Shown: positions 1 to 8,123 of the stretch, piece after piece | How the letters are laid out: every line of letters begins with the position of its first letter | Position numbering within the stretch: the first letter of the stretch is position 1 | Assembly (NCBI RefSeq): GCF_009671205.1 | Contig: NZ_CP045309.1 | Coordinates: 4,650,001-4,714,000 of the forward strand | DNA length: 64,000 nt | Source of the DNA: Micromonospora terminaliae | GTDB lineage: Bacteria > Actinomycetota > Actinomycetes > Mycobacteriales > Micromonosporaceae | Direction of reading: 5' to 3' | Position numbers and translations under genes: made by a program | The notes under the pieces: model-generated | Told to the model about the DNA's origin: nothing | Database searches by the model: none | Seen by the model: only the letters and a program-made list of their open reading frames with translations

Positions 1-2
1 CC

Positions 3-368
3 GCCGGGCCGCTCAGCGCCGGGGTGACCGGCGCGGTGGCCGACCCGGACACCGCCGCGCTGGTCGCCGGGATGTCCCGTGGGCTGTTGGTCAGCGACTT
101 CTGGTACACCCGCGTGCTCGACGCGAAGCAGCTGGTCGTCACCGGGCTGACCCGCAACGGCGTCTGGCTGGTGGAGGACGGGGTGCCCACGCGGGCGGTG
201 CGCGACTTCCGGTTCACCGAGTCCTACCCGCGGGCGATGGGCCCGGGCCGGGTGCTCGGCCTCGGCCGGTCGCCGGTCCGCCAGCCGGACCGGGTGGACG
301 GTTTCTGGTGGGAGACCCCCGCGCTGCGGCTGGCGTCGTGGAACTTCACCGGTGGCGCGTCCGGCTGA
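3..368 (+). CDS. TldD/PmbA family metalloprotease, C-terminal part (5' end outside window)
   Basis: The reading frame is open from base 3, so this is the last ~121 residues of a longer gene that begins upstream of the window. The text SDFWYTRVLDAKQLVVTGLT, then NGVWLVEDG and a closing LASWNFTGGASG are typical of the C-terminal domain of TldD/PmbA-type zinc proteases, which act on peptides and gyrase-inhibitor-type substrates. Actinobacteria often carry tldD and pmbA next to each other; this tail fits the PmbA-like partner. The catalytic HExxxH part is not in view. The family call is firm; which paralogue is inference. Confidence 0.85.
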   Translation, partial: AGPLSAGVTGAVADPDTAALVAGMSRGLLVSDFWYTRVLDAKQLVVTGLTRNGVWLVEDGVPTRAVRDFRFTESYPRAMGPGRVLGLGRSPVRQPDRVDGFWWETPALRLASWNFTGGASG

Positions 369-605
369 CCGCTCAACATATTGATCTTGGTTCGGGTCTT
401 TCCAACCTCCCGGACACACGGGACACTGCGTTGCGCGGCCGGGCCGCGAAGATCGGCGTAACGTGTGTCACTTAGCTGCGCCGGTTCGCCGGTGCGGTCT
501 GATGCGTGCGCAAGACGTGGCAGTGGACGCGGTCTCGCCGGTCCGCTGACCGGTACGGAAGGTGTGATCCGCCGCCCCGTGAGGGCGCCGTCAGGGAGAC
601 GACTA
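369..605. other. Intergenic region upstream of the sdh operon
   Basis: This 237-base gap must hold the promoter of the succinate dehydrogenase operon. A purine-rich AGGGAG lies about 9 bases before the ATG at 606 and is the likely ribosome binding site. I see no clear terminator for the upstream protease gene and no operator that I can name. ORFs reading through the gap are not supported by any recognisable protein. Confidence 0.5.
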
Positions 606-1412
606 ATGACATCAACGGCAACGAGGCCGCGGGGAGCGCGGGGGCGCGCCGCCATCGCGGCGAAGACGTTGCGAACGGACCGCTGGTGGTTCGCGCCACT
701 GATCACCGTCGTCGGGCTCAGCGCCTGGGTCATCTACGCGACGGTCCGGGTCTTCATGCACAAGTGGTACTGGGTGGACGCCTACCACTACCTGACGCCG
801 TTCTACTCCCCCTGTGTCACCGACCGGTGCGTGGAGGGCTCCTCGCACTTCGGCAGTTTCCTGCCGGGCTGGTGGATCATCCCGGACGCGGCGCTCACCC
901 TGCCGTTCCTGCTGCTGTTCCGGCTCACCTGCTACTACTACCGCAAGGCCTACTACCGGTCGTTCTGGCTGTCGCCGCCGGCCTGCGCCGTGCCGGACGG
1001 GCACCAGGCGTACGGCGGGGAGACCCGGTTCCCACTGCTCGGCCAGAACCTGCACCGCTACTTCTTCTACCTCGCCGCGATCATCTCGCTGATCAACACC
1101 TACGACGCGATCTACGCGTTCCACTCCCCCAAGGGCTTCGGCTTCGGCCTGGGCAACGTCATCCTGCTGGTCAACGTGGTGATGCTCTGGGCGTACACCA
1201 TCTCCTGCCACTCCTGCCGGCACATCATCGGCGGGCGGCTCAAGCACTTCTCCAAGCACCCGCTGCGCTACCGGGCGTGGACCGGGGTGTCCTGGTTGAA
1301 CGTCCGGCACATGCAGCTCGCCTGGATCACCCTCGGCACCCTGGCGCTGACCGACTTCTACGTCATGGCGGTGGCGGCCGGCTGGTTCAACGACCTGCGG
1401 TTCATCAACTGA
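606..1412 (+). CDS. sdhC: Succinate dehydrogenase membrane anchor (cytochrome b-type) subunit
   Basis: A 268-residue membrane protein with about five hydrophobic segments (near residues 30-50, 90-110, 145-165, 180-200 and 235-255) directly before sdhA. Actinobacteria with the Sdh1-type enzyme use one long anchor of this kind rather than separate small SdhC and SdhD. It would anchor SdhAB to the cytoplasmic membrane and pass electrons to menaquinone. Conserved His residues in or near the helices (for example LNVRHMQLAW near the C-terminus) are candidate haem ligands. The start at 606 is chosen because the protein after it begins just before the first helix and AGGGAG lies upstream; a longer frame begins at 465. 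sdhA starts 10 bases after its stop. Confidence 0.85.
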   Translation: MTSTATRPRGARGRAAIAAKTLRTDRWWFAPLITVVGLSAWVIYATVRVFMHKWYWVDAYHYLTPFYSPCVTDRCVEGSSHFGSFLPGWWIIPDAALTLPFLLLFRLTCYYYRKAYYRSFWLSPPACAVPDGHQAYGGETRFPLLGQNLHRYFFYLAAIISLINTYDAIYAFHSPKGFGFGLGNVILLVNVVMLWAYTISCHSCRHIIGGRLKHFSKHPLRYRAWTGVSWLNVRHMQLAWITLGTLALTDFYVMAVAAGWFNDLRFIN

Positions 1413-1422
1413 GAGCCTGGAC

Positions 1423-3333
1423 ATGACTGAGACGCGAATCGAACGACACCACTACGACGTCGTCGTGATCGGGGCCGGCGGCGCCGGCCTGCGCGCGGCG
1501 ATCGAGGCCCGGCTGGCGGGCAAGAAGACCGCGATCATCTCGAAGTCGCTGTTCGGCAAGGCCCACACGGTGATGGCCGAGGGCGGCGCGGCGGCCGCCA
1601 TGGGCAACGTGAACTCCCGGGACAACTGGCAGGTGCACTTCCGGGACACCATGCGCGGCGGCAAGTTCCTCAACAACTTCCGGATGGCCGAGCTGCACGC
1701 GAAGGAGTCGCCGCAGCGGATCTGGGAGCTGGAGACGTACGGTGCGCTCTTCGACCGTACCAAGGACGGGAAGATCTCCCAGCGCAACTTCGGCGGCCAC
1801 GAGTACCCGCGGCTGGCGCACGTCGGCGACCGGACCGGCCTGGAGCTGATCCGCACCCTCCAGCAGAAGATCGTCTCCCTCCAGCAGGAGGACAAGCGGG
1901 AGTTCGGCGACTACGAGGCCCGGATCAAGGTCTTCTCCGAGACCACCATCACCGAGCTGCTGCTCGACAACGACCGGGTGGCCGGCGCCTTCGGCTACTA
2001 CCGCGAGTCCGGCGAGTTCATCCTCTTCGAGACCCCGGCCGTGGTCCTCGCGACCGGCGGCGTCGGGCGCTCCTACAAGGTCACCTCGAACTCCTGGGAG
2101 TACACCGGGGACGGTCACGCCCTCGCGCTGCGCGCCGGCGCCACCCTGATCAACATGGAGTTCCTCCAGTTCCACCCGACCGGCATGGTCTGGCCGCCCT
2201 CGGTGAAGGGCATCCTGGTCACCGAGTCGGTCCGCGGCGACGGCGGCGTCCTCAAGAACTCCGAGGGCAAGCGGTTCATGTTCGACTACGTCCCGGACGT
2301 GTTCCGCAAGCAGTACGCGGACAACGAGGCCGAGGCGGATCGCTGGTACAAGGACCCGGACAACAACCGGCGCCCGCCGGAGCTGCTCCCCCGCGACGAG
2401 GTCGCGCGCGCCATCAACAGCGAGGTCAAGGCCGGGCGGGGTACGCCAGCCGGGGGCGTCTACCTGGACATCGCCTCCCGGCTGCCGGCCGAGGAGATCC
2501 GCCGCCGGCTGCCCTCGATGTACCACCAGTTCAAGGAGCTGGCCGACGTCGACATCACGAAGGAGCCCATGGAGGTCGGCCCGACCTGCCACTACGTGAT
2601 GGGCGGCGTTGAGGTGGACCCGGACTCCGGCGCGGCGTACGGCACGGTGCGCGGGCTCTTCGCCGCCGGTGAGGTGTCCGGCGGCATGCACGGCTCCAAC
2701 CGGCTCGGCGGCAACTCGCTGTCCGACCTGCTGGTCTTCGGCAAGCGGGCGGGCGGCCACGCCGCCTCGTACGCCGACCAGCTCACGGCGCGCCCGGCGG
2801 TGTCGGTGGCGGCGGTGGAGGCCGCCGTGGAGACGGCGCTGGCCCCGCTCCAGCGGGACACCGGCGAGAGCCCGTACACCCTCCAGCAGGACCTCCAGGC
2901 CGTGATGGGGAACCTGGTCGGCATCATCCGTCGGGAGGGCGAGCTGGCGGAGGCCCTGGGCAAGCTGGCCGAGCTGCGCGAGCGGGTGGCCAAGGTGAGC
3001 GCGGCCGGCGGCCGGCGCTACAACCCGGGCTGGCACCTGGCCCTGGACCTGCGCAACATGCTGGTGGTCTCGGAGTGCACCGCGAAGGCCGCCCTGGAGC
3101 GGCAGGAGTCACGCGGCGGGCACACCCGGGAGGACTTCCCGGCCATGGACCCGAAGTGGCGGCGGGTGAACCTGGTCTGCTCGCTGGACGGCGACACGGT
3201 GCGGCTGACCCACAAGCCGCTGCCGAAGCTGCGCCCGGAGCTGATCTCGCTGTTCGACCGGGCCGAGTTGTCCAAGTACCTGACCGACGAGGAACTCGCC
3301 GAGTTCGACGCCCTCACCGAGGGGGAGCGCTGA
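1423..3333 (+). CDS. sdhA: Succinate dehydrogenase flavoprotein subunit
   Basis: 636 residues, the usual size. The N-terminus has the FAD-binding fold GAGGAGLRAA, followed by the HTVMAEGGAAAAMGN region whose His normally carries the covalent FAD. EFLQFHPTG, ESVRGDGGVL, the catalytic-type Arg in LLPRDEVARAI and the late GEVSGGMHGSNRLGGNSL are classic flavoprotein marks. The enzyme oxidises succinate to fumarate and feeds electrons to SdhB. It is the second gene of the operon; sdhB begins 3 bases after its stop. No signs of truncation. Confidence 0.97.
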   Translation: MTETRIERHHYDVVVIGAGGAGLRAAIEARLAGKKTAIISKSLFGKAHTVMAEGGAAAAMGNVNSRDNWQVHFRDTMRGGKFLNNFRMAELHAKESPQRIWELETYGALFDRTKDGKISQRNFGGHEYPRLAHVGDRTGLELIRTLQQKIVSLQQEDKREFGDYEARIKVFSETTITELLLDNDRVAGAFGYYRESGEFILFETPAVVLATGGVGRSYKVTSNSWEYTGDGHALALRAGATLINMEFLQFHPTGMVWPPSVKGILVTESVRGDGGVLKNSEGKRFMFDYVPDVFRKQYADNEAEADRWYKDPDNNRRPPELLPRDEVARAINSEVKAGRGTPAGGVYLDIASRLPAEEIRRRLPSMYHQFKELADVDITKEPMEVGPTCHYVMGGVEVDPDSGAAYGTVRGLFAAGEVSGGMHGSNRLGGNSLSDLLVFGKRAGGHAASYADQLTARPAVSVAAVEAAVETALAPLQRDTGESPYTLQQDLQAVMGNLVGIIRREGELAEALGKLAELRERVAKVSAAGGRRYNPGWHLALDLRNMLVVSECTAKAALERQESRGGHTREDFPAMDPKWRRVNLVCSLDGDTVRLTHKPLPKLRPELISLFDRAELSKYLTDEELAEFDALTEGER

Positions 3334-3336
3334 GGA

Positions 3337-4440
3337 ATGGCAACTGACAAGACGCAGGCAACCGGCAAGCCGGGCACGAAGCGGCCCTTCCGCATCTGGC
3401 GGGGCGACGAGAACGGTGGCGAGCTGCGCGACTACACGGTCGAGGTGAACGAGGGCGAGGTCGTCCTCGACGTGATCCATCGCCTCCAGGCCACCGACGC
3501 GCCCGACCTGGCGTGCCGGTGGAACTGCAAGGCCGGCAAGTGCGGCTCCTGCTCCATGGAGATCAACGGCAAGCCCCGGCTGAGCTGCATGACCCGGATG
3601 TCGACGTTCGAGGAGGGGGAGACCGTCACGGTCACCCCGCTGCGCACCTTCCCGGTCATCCGGGACCTCGTCACCGACGTCTCGTTCAACTACGAGAAGG
3701 CTCGGGAGACCCCGGCGTTCGCGCCGCCGGCCGACGTGGCGCCGGGTGACTACCGGATGCAGCAGGTGGACGTCGAGCGCTCGCAGGAGTTCCGCAAGTG
3801 CATCGAGTGCTTCCTCTGCCAGAACGTCTGCCACGTGATCCGCGACCACGAGGAGAACAAGCCGGCCTTCTCCGGTCCCCGATTCTTCATCCGGGCCGCC
3901 GAGCTGGACATGCACCCGCTCGACGCGAAGACCGACCGCAAGGAGTACGCGCAGTCCGAGATGGGGCTCGGCTTCTGCAACATCACCAAGTGCTGCACCG
4001 AGGTCTGCCCCGAGCACATCAAGATCACTGACAACGGGATCATCCCCATGAAGGAGCGGGTCGTCGACCGCAGGTACGATCCCCTTGTGTGGCTTGGTAG
4101 CAAGATCTTCCGGAGGGGTCAGGTGCCTCAGACCAGCGTGACCAGCGGGCATTCGAGCGGCGCCGTGACCGCACCCGCCGCCCACGGCGGGGTGCACTCG
4201 CACGCCGGCGGCTCGCACGACACGGCAGCCGAGCGGCAGGCGCAGCAGGGCGTCAACTGGCACCGCGAGGTGCCGCACCCGACCGCCCCCGCCGTCGACG
4301 TCAACGGCAAGCTGCCGCTGACCGAACTCACCTTCGACCGGGCCGCCGCGCCGTCGCCGTTCGGTGACGACGTGACCTTCCCGCTGCCGGCGGAGCACCT
4401 GAACTTCGCCCACCCGCAGCAGGACGAGCCGAAGCACTGA
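3337..4440 (+). CDS. sdhB: Succinate dehydrogenase iron-sulfur subunit with C-terminal extension
   Basis: Carries the [2Fe-2S] motif CRWNCKAGKCGSC (about residues 61-73) and later the Cys motifs CIECFLCQNVC and CTEVCP for the remaining clusters. The conserved core ends near residue 258. A further ~105 residues, rich in His, Ala and Pro (HGGVHSHAGGSH), have no counterpart in typical SdhB proteins of about 250 residues. An in-frame GTG at 4123 preceded by GGAGGGG (4112-4118) could start this tail as a separate polypeptide. Electron transfer from FAD to quinone is the established role of the core; the role of the tail is unknown. Confidence 0.93.
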   Translation: MATDKTQATGKPGTKRPFRIWRGDENGGELRDYTVEVNEGEVVLDVIHRLQATDAPDLACRWNCKAGKCGSCSMEINGKPRLSCMTRMSTFEEGETVTVTPLRTFPVIRDLVTDVSFNYEKARETPAFAPPADVAPGDYRMQQVDVERSQEFRKCIECFLCQNVCHVIRDHEENKPAFSGPRFFIRAAELDMHPLDAKTDRKEYAQSEMGLGFCNITKCCTEVCPEHIKITDNGIIPMKERVVDRRYDPLVWLGSKIFRRGQVPQTSVTSGHSSGAVTAPAAHGGVHSHAGGSHDTAAERQAQQGVNWHREVPHPTAPAVDVNGKLPLTELTFDRAAAPSPFGDDVTFPLPAEHLNFAHPQQDEPKH

Positions 4441-4459
4441 GCAGCACACCGACAACGAC

Positions 4460-4500
4460 GACGGGGGCCGCGGCACATGCCGCCGGCCCCCGTCCCGTTT
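4460..4500 (+). terminator. Rho-independent terminator after sdhB
   Basis: A GC hairpin, ACGGGGGCC pairing with GGCCCCCGT, has an inner GCGGC/GCCGC stem with a one-base bulge and is followed by CCCGTTT. It sits between the sdh operon and the convergent NUDIX gene and may serve both. Confidence 0.8.
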
Positions 4501-4549
4501 CCACCCCCGTGTCCCGCTCCGGTGGGGGAGCGTGCCCCGCTCCCGGCGG

Positions 4550-4987
4550 TCAGGAACCGCCGAGCCGCGGGCGCAGGGCGGCGACGATCGGCACGTCGGC
4601 CGGCAGCCAGGGGACGCTGTCGAGTTCGTCGGCCGCGAGCCAGCGCAGCTCGGAGTGCTCCAGGGCCTTGGGCTGCTCACCGTCGAGGAGGCGGGCCACG
4701 TACACCCGGAGGACGGAACGGCCGTGGGCCATCCGCACGTCGCGGCCGAGCCGCGCGCCGATCTCCACCCGGACGCCGAGTTCCTCGGCGCACTCACGGA
4801 TCAGCGCGTCGGTCTCGATCTCGCCCGGCTCCACCTTGCCGCCGGGAAACTCCCAGCGGCCGGCCACCTCCGGTGGCGCGGAGCGCTCGCAGGCCAGGAC
4901 CCTGCCGTCCACGATGATCGCCGCCCCGACGACCACCCTCGGCTCCCGCCGGTCCTGCCCGTTCCCGCTAACCCGTTCGGCCCGCAC
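4550..4987 (-). CDS. NUDIX hydrolase, MutT-like (8-oxo-dGTP diphosphatase type)
   Basis: A 145-residue protein with a full Nudix box: GGKVEPGE, then 7 residues, then RECAEELGV. The preceding strand VVVGAAIIVDGRVLACERS and the final LPADVPIVAAL match short MutT-type enzymes, which hydrolyse oxidised or non-canonical nucleoside triphosphates. The start is a GTG at 4987; a second GTG 17 codons inside, with GGGAG upstream, is possible and would shorten the protein to the VVVGAAI strand. It is convergent with sdhB. Substrate is inferred from family, not shown. Confidence 0.85.
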   Translation of the reverse strand: MRAERVSGNGQDRREPRVVVGAAIIVDGRVLACERSAPPEVAGRWEFPGGKVEPGEIETDALIRECAEELGVRVEIGARLGRDVRMAHGRSVLRVYVARLLDGEQPKALEHSELRWLAADELDSVPWLPADVPIVAALRPRLGGS

Positions 4988-5171
4988 GGGCGTCCAGCGT
5001 GCCAGATCAATCGGCGGTTTGGGTAGCTGAGTCGACCGTCAGGTCAGCAGAACACGGAAGTGTGGGCGTGGACACACCATCTGTGCGACGACAGACTAGA
5101 GGGCGTCGACTGGGACACGGGATGGCGACGATTTGGCCACAAGCCGGCAACGACGCCTGGGAGGTGCGGTG

Positions 5172-5480
5172 ATGCGGGTGCTGTTCAACGGCCGGGCGAA
5201 GCACGACTACCTCAGCGACGCGCTCGCCCTGCTGTCCGGATGGACCCGGGAAGGCGAGCAGATCCGCCGCACGCTCGTCCTCGACGACACCCAGCACGCC
5301 GCGCTCACCGAGCGCGTCGCGGTGGTCGCCGACGCGCTGCGCCTGCGCCCGGAGATCAGCCGCCGGGCCGACCACACCCAGATCAGGGTGGGCCACGGCG
5401 ACGGCGAACCGCTCACCGAGGGCGAGGTGCTGCTGGCCGCGCGCATCGAGGACGCGGTCCGCGCCGTCACCGAGCGCTGA
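5172..5480 (+). CDS. Pterin-4a-carbinolamine dehydratase-like protein (diverged)
   Basis: A 102-residue protein. Features of the dehydratase fold are visible: a GW at about residue 19, an IxRTLVLDD strand, a VAVVADALRLRPEI helix-strand and a C-terminal LTEGEVLLAARIEDAV helix. The active-site HH-P motif of true dehydratases (usually ExxxHHP) is replaced by LRLRPEIS, so catalysis is doubtful. The start at 5172 is preceded by GGGAGGTG at the right distance; the longer frame from 5133 lacks this. Stands alone between two small genes. Confidence 0.6.
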   Translation: MRVLFNGRAKHDYLSDALALLSGWTREGEQIRRTLVLDDTQHAALTERVAVVADALRLRPEISRRADHTQIRVGHGDGEPLTEGEVLLAARIEDAVRAVTER

Positions 5481-5514
5481 GCCTCCTGAAAGTCTCCTGA
5501 AAGTTTCGGGTTAG

Positions 5515-5835
5515 CAACTAAATCCTCCGGGGTCCACCGACCACGCGCACACCGGCCACCTCGAACGCGACGTCCGGCACCTGCACCGGCACGGTGAGGA
5601 GACCAAGCCGGCGTGGAAGACCACCGAGCTGGCCGTCTACCTGCTCTCCGTGATCGGCGTCCTGATCGCCTCGAACGCCGTCGGCGACGGCGCCGCGAAC
5701 AACGGCGGGGACTACTTCGCGGCCGACAAGGCCTGGTGGTACATCACCCTGCTGACCGTCGGCTACCTGATCAGCCGGGGCCTCGCCGAGGCCGGCAGCC
5801 GCAGCCGCGACCACGACCCGCGCGTCGACCACTGA
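5515..5835 (+). CDS. Small two-helix membrane protein without a visible start codon
   Basis: Coding character runs from just after an in-frame TAG (5512-5514): HTGHLERDVRHLHRHGEET, then TTELAVYLLSVIGVLIAS (helix 1), a short loop, WWYITLLTVGYLISRGL (helix 2) and a basic tail. Small actinobacterial membrane proteins of this layout normally have an ATG a few residues before the ERDVRHLH segment. Here no ATG, GTG or TTG occurs in frame until a GTG at 5650, which would cut into helix 1. Either an unusual start (CTG at 5581), a frameshift near 5520, or a decayed gene. Function unknown. Confidence 0.5.
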   Translation, partial: QLNPPGSTDHAHTGHLERDVRHLHRHGEETKPAWKTTELAVYLLSVIGVLIASNAVGDGAANNGGDYFAADKAWWYITLLTVGYLISRGLAEAGSRSRDHDPRVDH

Positions 5836-5915
5836 CCCCACCCTCGGCGGCCCCGCCCAGCTGGACGGGGCTGCCGGCGATTCCGGGCTGGCGGGCCCCA
5901 CCTACCGTCGGGGAC

Positions 5916-6278
5916 ATGGCCGATCCGACGTACGACCGCAAGGAACAGTTCCAGCAGATCCAGAGCGGGCTCCTGCCCGGCGAGCAGATCATCGCCGTCT
6001 ACGACGCGATCGGCGCGGGCACCGGGTTCATCGGGCTGACCGACCGCCGGGTCGTCATCCAGGACCGCTCCTTCGTCGGGAAGCGGTACGCCATCACCAG
6101 CATCCCGTACGCGAAGATCACCAGCGTGAGCGTGGTGAGCAACAAGTCGTGGGGCGGCTCGTTCTTCTCCACCGGGGCCATCGCCATCCACGTCGGCACG
6201 CACACCTACGAGGTGGAGTTCCGGGGCGCGCAGAAGAGCCACCACGTGCACAACGTCATCCTCCACCACATCTCCTGA
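5916..6278 (+). CDS. Small PH-domain protein (bacterial PH / YokE-like)
   Basis: 120 residues. The middle GTGFIGLTDRRVVIQDR followed by ITSIPYAKITSVSVVSN and GAIAIHVGTHTYEVEF is the usual strand pattern of bacterial pleckstrin-homology-like domains (a 'ltdrRvi' strand then an 'ipy.kI.sv' strand). No membrane helix or signal peptide, so cytoplasmic. The ATG at 5916 is the first methionine of the conserved part. No known partner in the neighbourhood; the exact role of this family is not established. Confidence 0.75.
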   Translation: MADPTYDRKEQFQQIQSGLLPGEQIIAVYDAIGAGTGFIGLTDRRVVIQDRSFVGKRYAITSIPYAKITSVSVVSNKSWGGSFFSTGAIAIHVGTHTYEVEFRGAQKSHHVHNVILHHIS

Positions 6279-6431
6279 CGTGCCGGTCGACCCGCTACCG
6301 AGACGGAGCTGCGGGCCGCCCTGGCCGGGGCCGGCTTCACCGTCGAGCGGGTGCTCGGCGGCTGGGCCGGTGAGCCGGTCGGCGCGGGCGACGACGGAGA
6401 GCTGATCGTGCTGGCCCGCGCTACACGGTGA
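6279..6431 (+). pseudogene. Remnant of a SAM-dependent methyltransferase (C-terminal ~50 codons)
   Basis: Directly after the stop of the PH-domain gene, in the same frame, lies a start-less stretch reading TELRAALAGAGFTVERVLGG, WAGEPVG and ELIVLARATR before TGA. This matches the end of class I methyltransferases, where a C-terminal helix ('elr.lLeaAGF.ve.v.gdw.g.p') precedes a final strand ('elivvar'). There is no room for the SAM-binding N-terminal part, so this is a deletion remnant. It could in principle be read only by stop-codon readthrough. Confidence 0.55.
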
Positions 6432-6439
6432 CCCGAGGA

Positions 6440-6895
6440 TCAGCGCCGGTAGGTCAGCATGAAGTCGAGCGCCCAGTCGACGCCGTCGGTCGACCGCTCC
6501 CAGCGGCCGTCGACGGCGGCGCCGTCCTCGCGGAGTGTCCCGATGAACCGCTGGTGGAAGCCCGGCGCCTCCCGCCACATCCGCCAGACGCCGTCGGCGA
6601 AGGTCATCCGGTAGACCCGGTGCACGCCGCGGGCGTCGGCGTAGAGGACGGTGAACTCCTCCCCCGCGTCGTCCAGGCCGATCAGCTGGGTGGTCGGCAG
6701 CGGATTGTTCTCCCGCCAGGCACGCGGCGCCGTCTCCGGCACCGGATCGGCGTCGCTGTACTGGCGGAGGAACAGGCCGTCCTCCACCCAGGAGAACTCC
6801 GTCCAGCCGACGCCGAGACCCTCGACCTCCGGCTGCACGGTCCACCGTCCGACGAGCGCGTCGAGCCGCGCGAGCGCGGGATGCCGCTCCCCCAT
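6440..6895 (-). CDS. Conserved hypothetical protein, DUF1579-like beta-barrel
   Basis: 151 residues beginning HPALARLDALVGRW and rich in alternating strands (WTEFSWVEDGLFLRQYSD, FTVLYADARGVHRVYRM, VWRMWREAPGFHQRF). The 'L..lvG.W' opening and aromatic-rich strand pairs resemble small ligand-binding beta-barrels of the DUF1579 / SRPBCC-neighbour type that often carry 'lvGrW' at the start. No catalytic motif can be recognised. Tail-to-tail with the methyltransferase remnant and head-to-head with the YdcF-like gene. Confidence 0.65.
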   Translation of the reverse strand: MGERHPALARLDALVGRWTVQPEVEGLGVGWTEFSWVEDGLFLRQYSDADPVPETAPRAWRENNPLPTTQLIGLDDAGEEFTVLYADARGVHRVYRMTFADGVWRMWREAPGFHQRFIGTLREDGAAVDGRWERSTDGVDWALDFMLTYRR

Positions 6896-6955
6896 CTCGT
6901 CCTCCTCGTGTCGCTGGGACTCCGGTGTTCAGCGCCGCCTGACAGAATCGCGCGC

Positions 6956-7672
6956 ATGCGGGGCTTGTTCGCACGGGTGCGGCGATGGTGCACGGACCAG
7001 AGACCGACCGTACGCCGGATCCGCCGTACCCTGGTGGTGGTCGTCGCCGGCGCGGCGCTGCTGGCCGGCGGCACCGCGGCCAGCGTGGCGTGGGTCCGCG
7101 GCGGCGCGGACGGTCACCTGTTCACCGAGGCCGACGTGCCGGAGGCACCGGTCGCCCTGGTCCTGGGCACCAAGGTGGAGGCCGACGGCACGCCGTCGCC
7201 GTTCCTCTCGGCCCGGCTGGAGATCGCGCAGCGGCTCTTCGCCGCCGGCAAGGTCCGGGTCATCCTGGTCTCCGGCGACCACATGAACGACGACTACGAC
7301 GAGCCCGACGCCATGCGGCGCTGGCTCGTCGACCAGGGTGTGCCGCCGGAGAAGGTGGTACTGGACCACGCCGGCTTCGACACCTACGACTCCTGCGCGC
7401 GGGCCCGGCGCATCTTCGGCGTCGAGCGGGCGACCGTGGTGACCCAGTCCTTCCACCTGCCGCGCGCCGTGGCGGTCTGCCGGCAACTCGGCGTGGCGGC
7501 GAACGGCGTGGGTGACGACACGGCCCGCCGGTACGCCGACCGCTGGCGGATCAGCGCCACCCGGGAGTACGGCGCCTGTGTGAAGGCCGCCGTGGACGTG
7601 TTGTCCGGCCGCGATCCCGTGCACCTGGGCCGCCGGGAGACCGGAGTGGACGAGGCCCTGCGTGCGGGGTGA
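6956..7672 (+). CDS. SanA/YdcF-like DUF218 membrane protein
   Basis: 238 residues. A basic N-terminus and one membrane helix (about residues 24-46, TLVVVVAGAALLAGG) are followed by an extracytoplasmic DUF218 domain: VALVLGTKV at the first strand, FLSARLEIAQRLFAAGK, the ILVSGDH loop, EPDAMRRWLVDQGVP, LDHAGFDTYDSCARAR and TQSFHLPRAV. These match SanA (the vancomycin-exclusion protein) and YdcF families, linked to envelope integrity. Start set at 6956, the first ATG before the basic stretch; a long upstream open frame reads through the neighbouring gene and is not real. Confidence 0.85.
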   Translation: MRGLFARVRRWCTDQRPTVRRIRRTLVVVVAGAALLAGGTAASVAWVRGGADGHLFTEADVPEAPVALVLGTKVEADGTPSPFLSARLEIAQRLFAAGKVRVILVSGDHMNDDYDEPDAMRRWLVDQGVPPEKVVLDHAGFDTYDSCARARRIFGVERATVVTQSFHLPRAVAVCRQLGVAANGVGDDTARRYADRWRISATREYGACVKAAVDVLSGRDPVHLGRRETGVDEALRAG

Positions 7673-7706
7673 CGTGCGGCCGGCCGGTCGGCGGTAGGGT
7701 CGCGGC

Positions 7707-8072
7707 GTGGTGAAGCTGGCCGAGGAGACCCTGACGGCGGTCGGTCGGATGACCGTCGCGGCAACCGAACTCGAGCACCTGCTGTCCCGGCTCGGTGCCG
7801 CCGACGCGGACGCCGACGAGATCTTCGCGCGCGCCGGGGCGCCGCTGCTCGCGGCCCGCGAGGCGGCACGGTCCGCACCGCCGGCCATCCGCGAGGAGTA
7901 CGCCAACCTGGTCGAGGGAGCAGCCACGCAACTGGCCGTGGGCCAGGCCGCGCTGCGGGCCGTGTGGCGCGGCGGCCGGACCGATGCGGCGCTGTTCGAC
8001 GAGATCACCGCGCGCCTGCTGCGCTGCCGCGACGCCCTGGACGACCGGATCCCCGTTCCGCACGAGGGTTGA
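7707..8072 (+). CDS. Hypothetical all-helical protein
   Basis: 121 residues without a recognised family. The sequence is almost entirely amphipathic helix (ETLTAVGRMTVAATELEHLL, then AREAARSAPPAIREEYANL and DEITARLLRCRDALDDRI). No signal peptide or membrane segment. The GTG at 7707 is followed immediately by a second GTG. It lies 34 bases after the YdcF-like gene and 51 before a GNAT gene, all on the same strand, so it may be co-transcribed. Codon use is typical for the window, which supports it being real. Confidence 0.6.
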   Translation: MVKLAEETLTAVGRMTVAATELEHLLSRLGAADADADEIFARAGAPLLAAREAARSAPPAIREEYANLVEGAATQLAVGQAALRAVWRGGRTDAALFDEITARLLRCRDALDDRIPVPHEG

Positions 8073-8123
8073 CGGGGCCGACCGAGCCTCCGGGAGGACC
8101 GACGCCGGCGCTATGGTCGCCCG

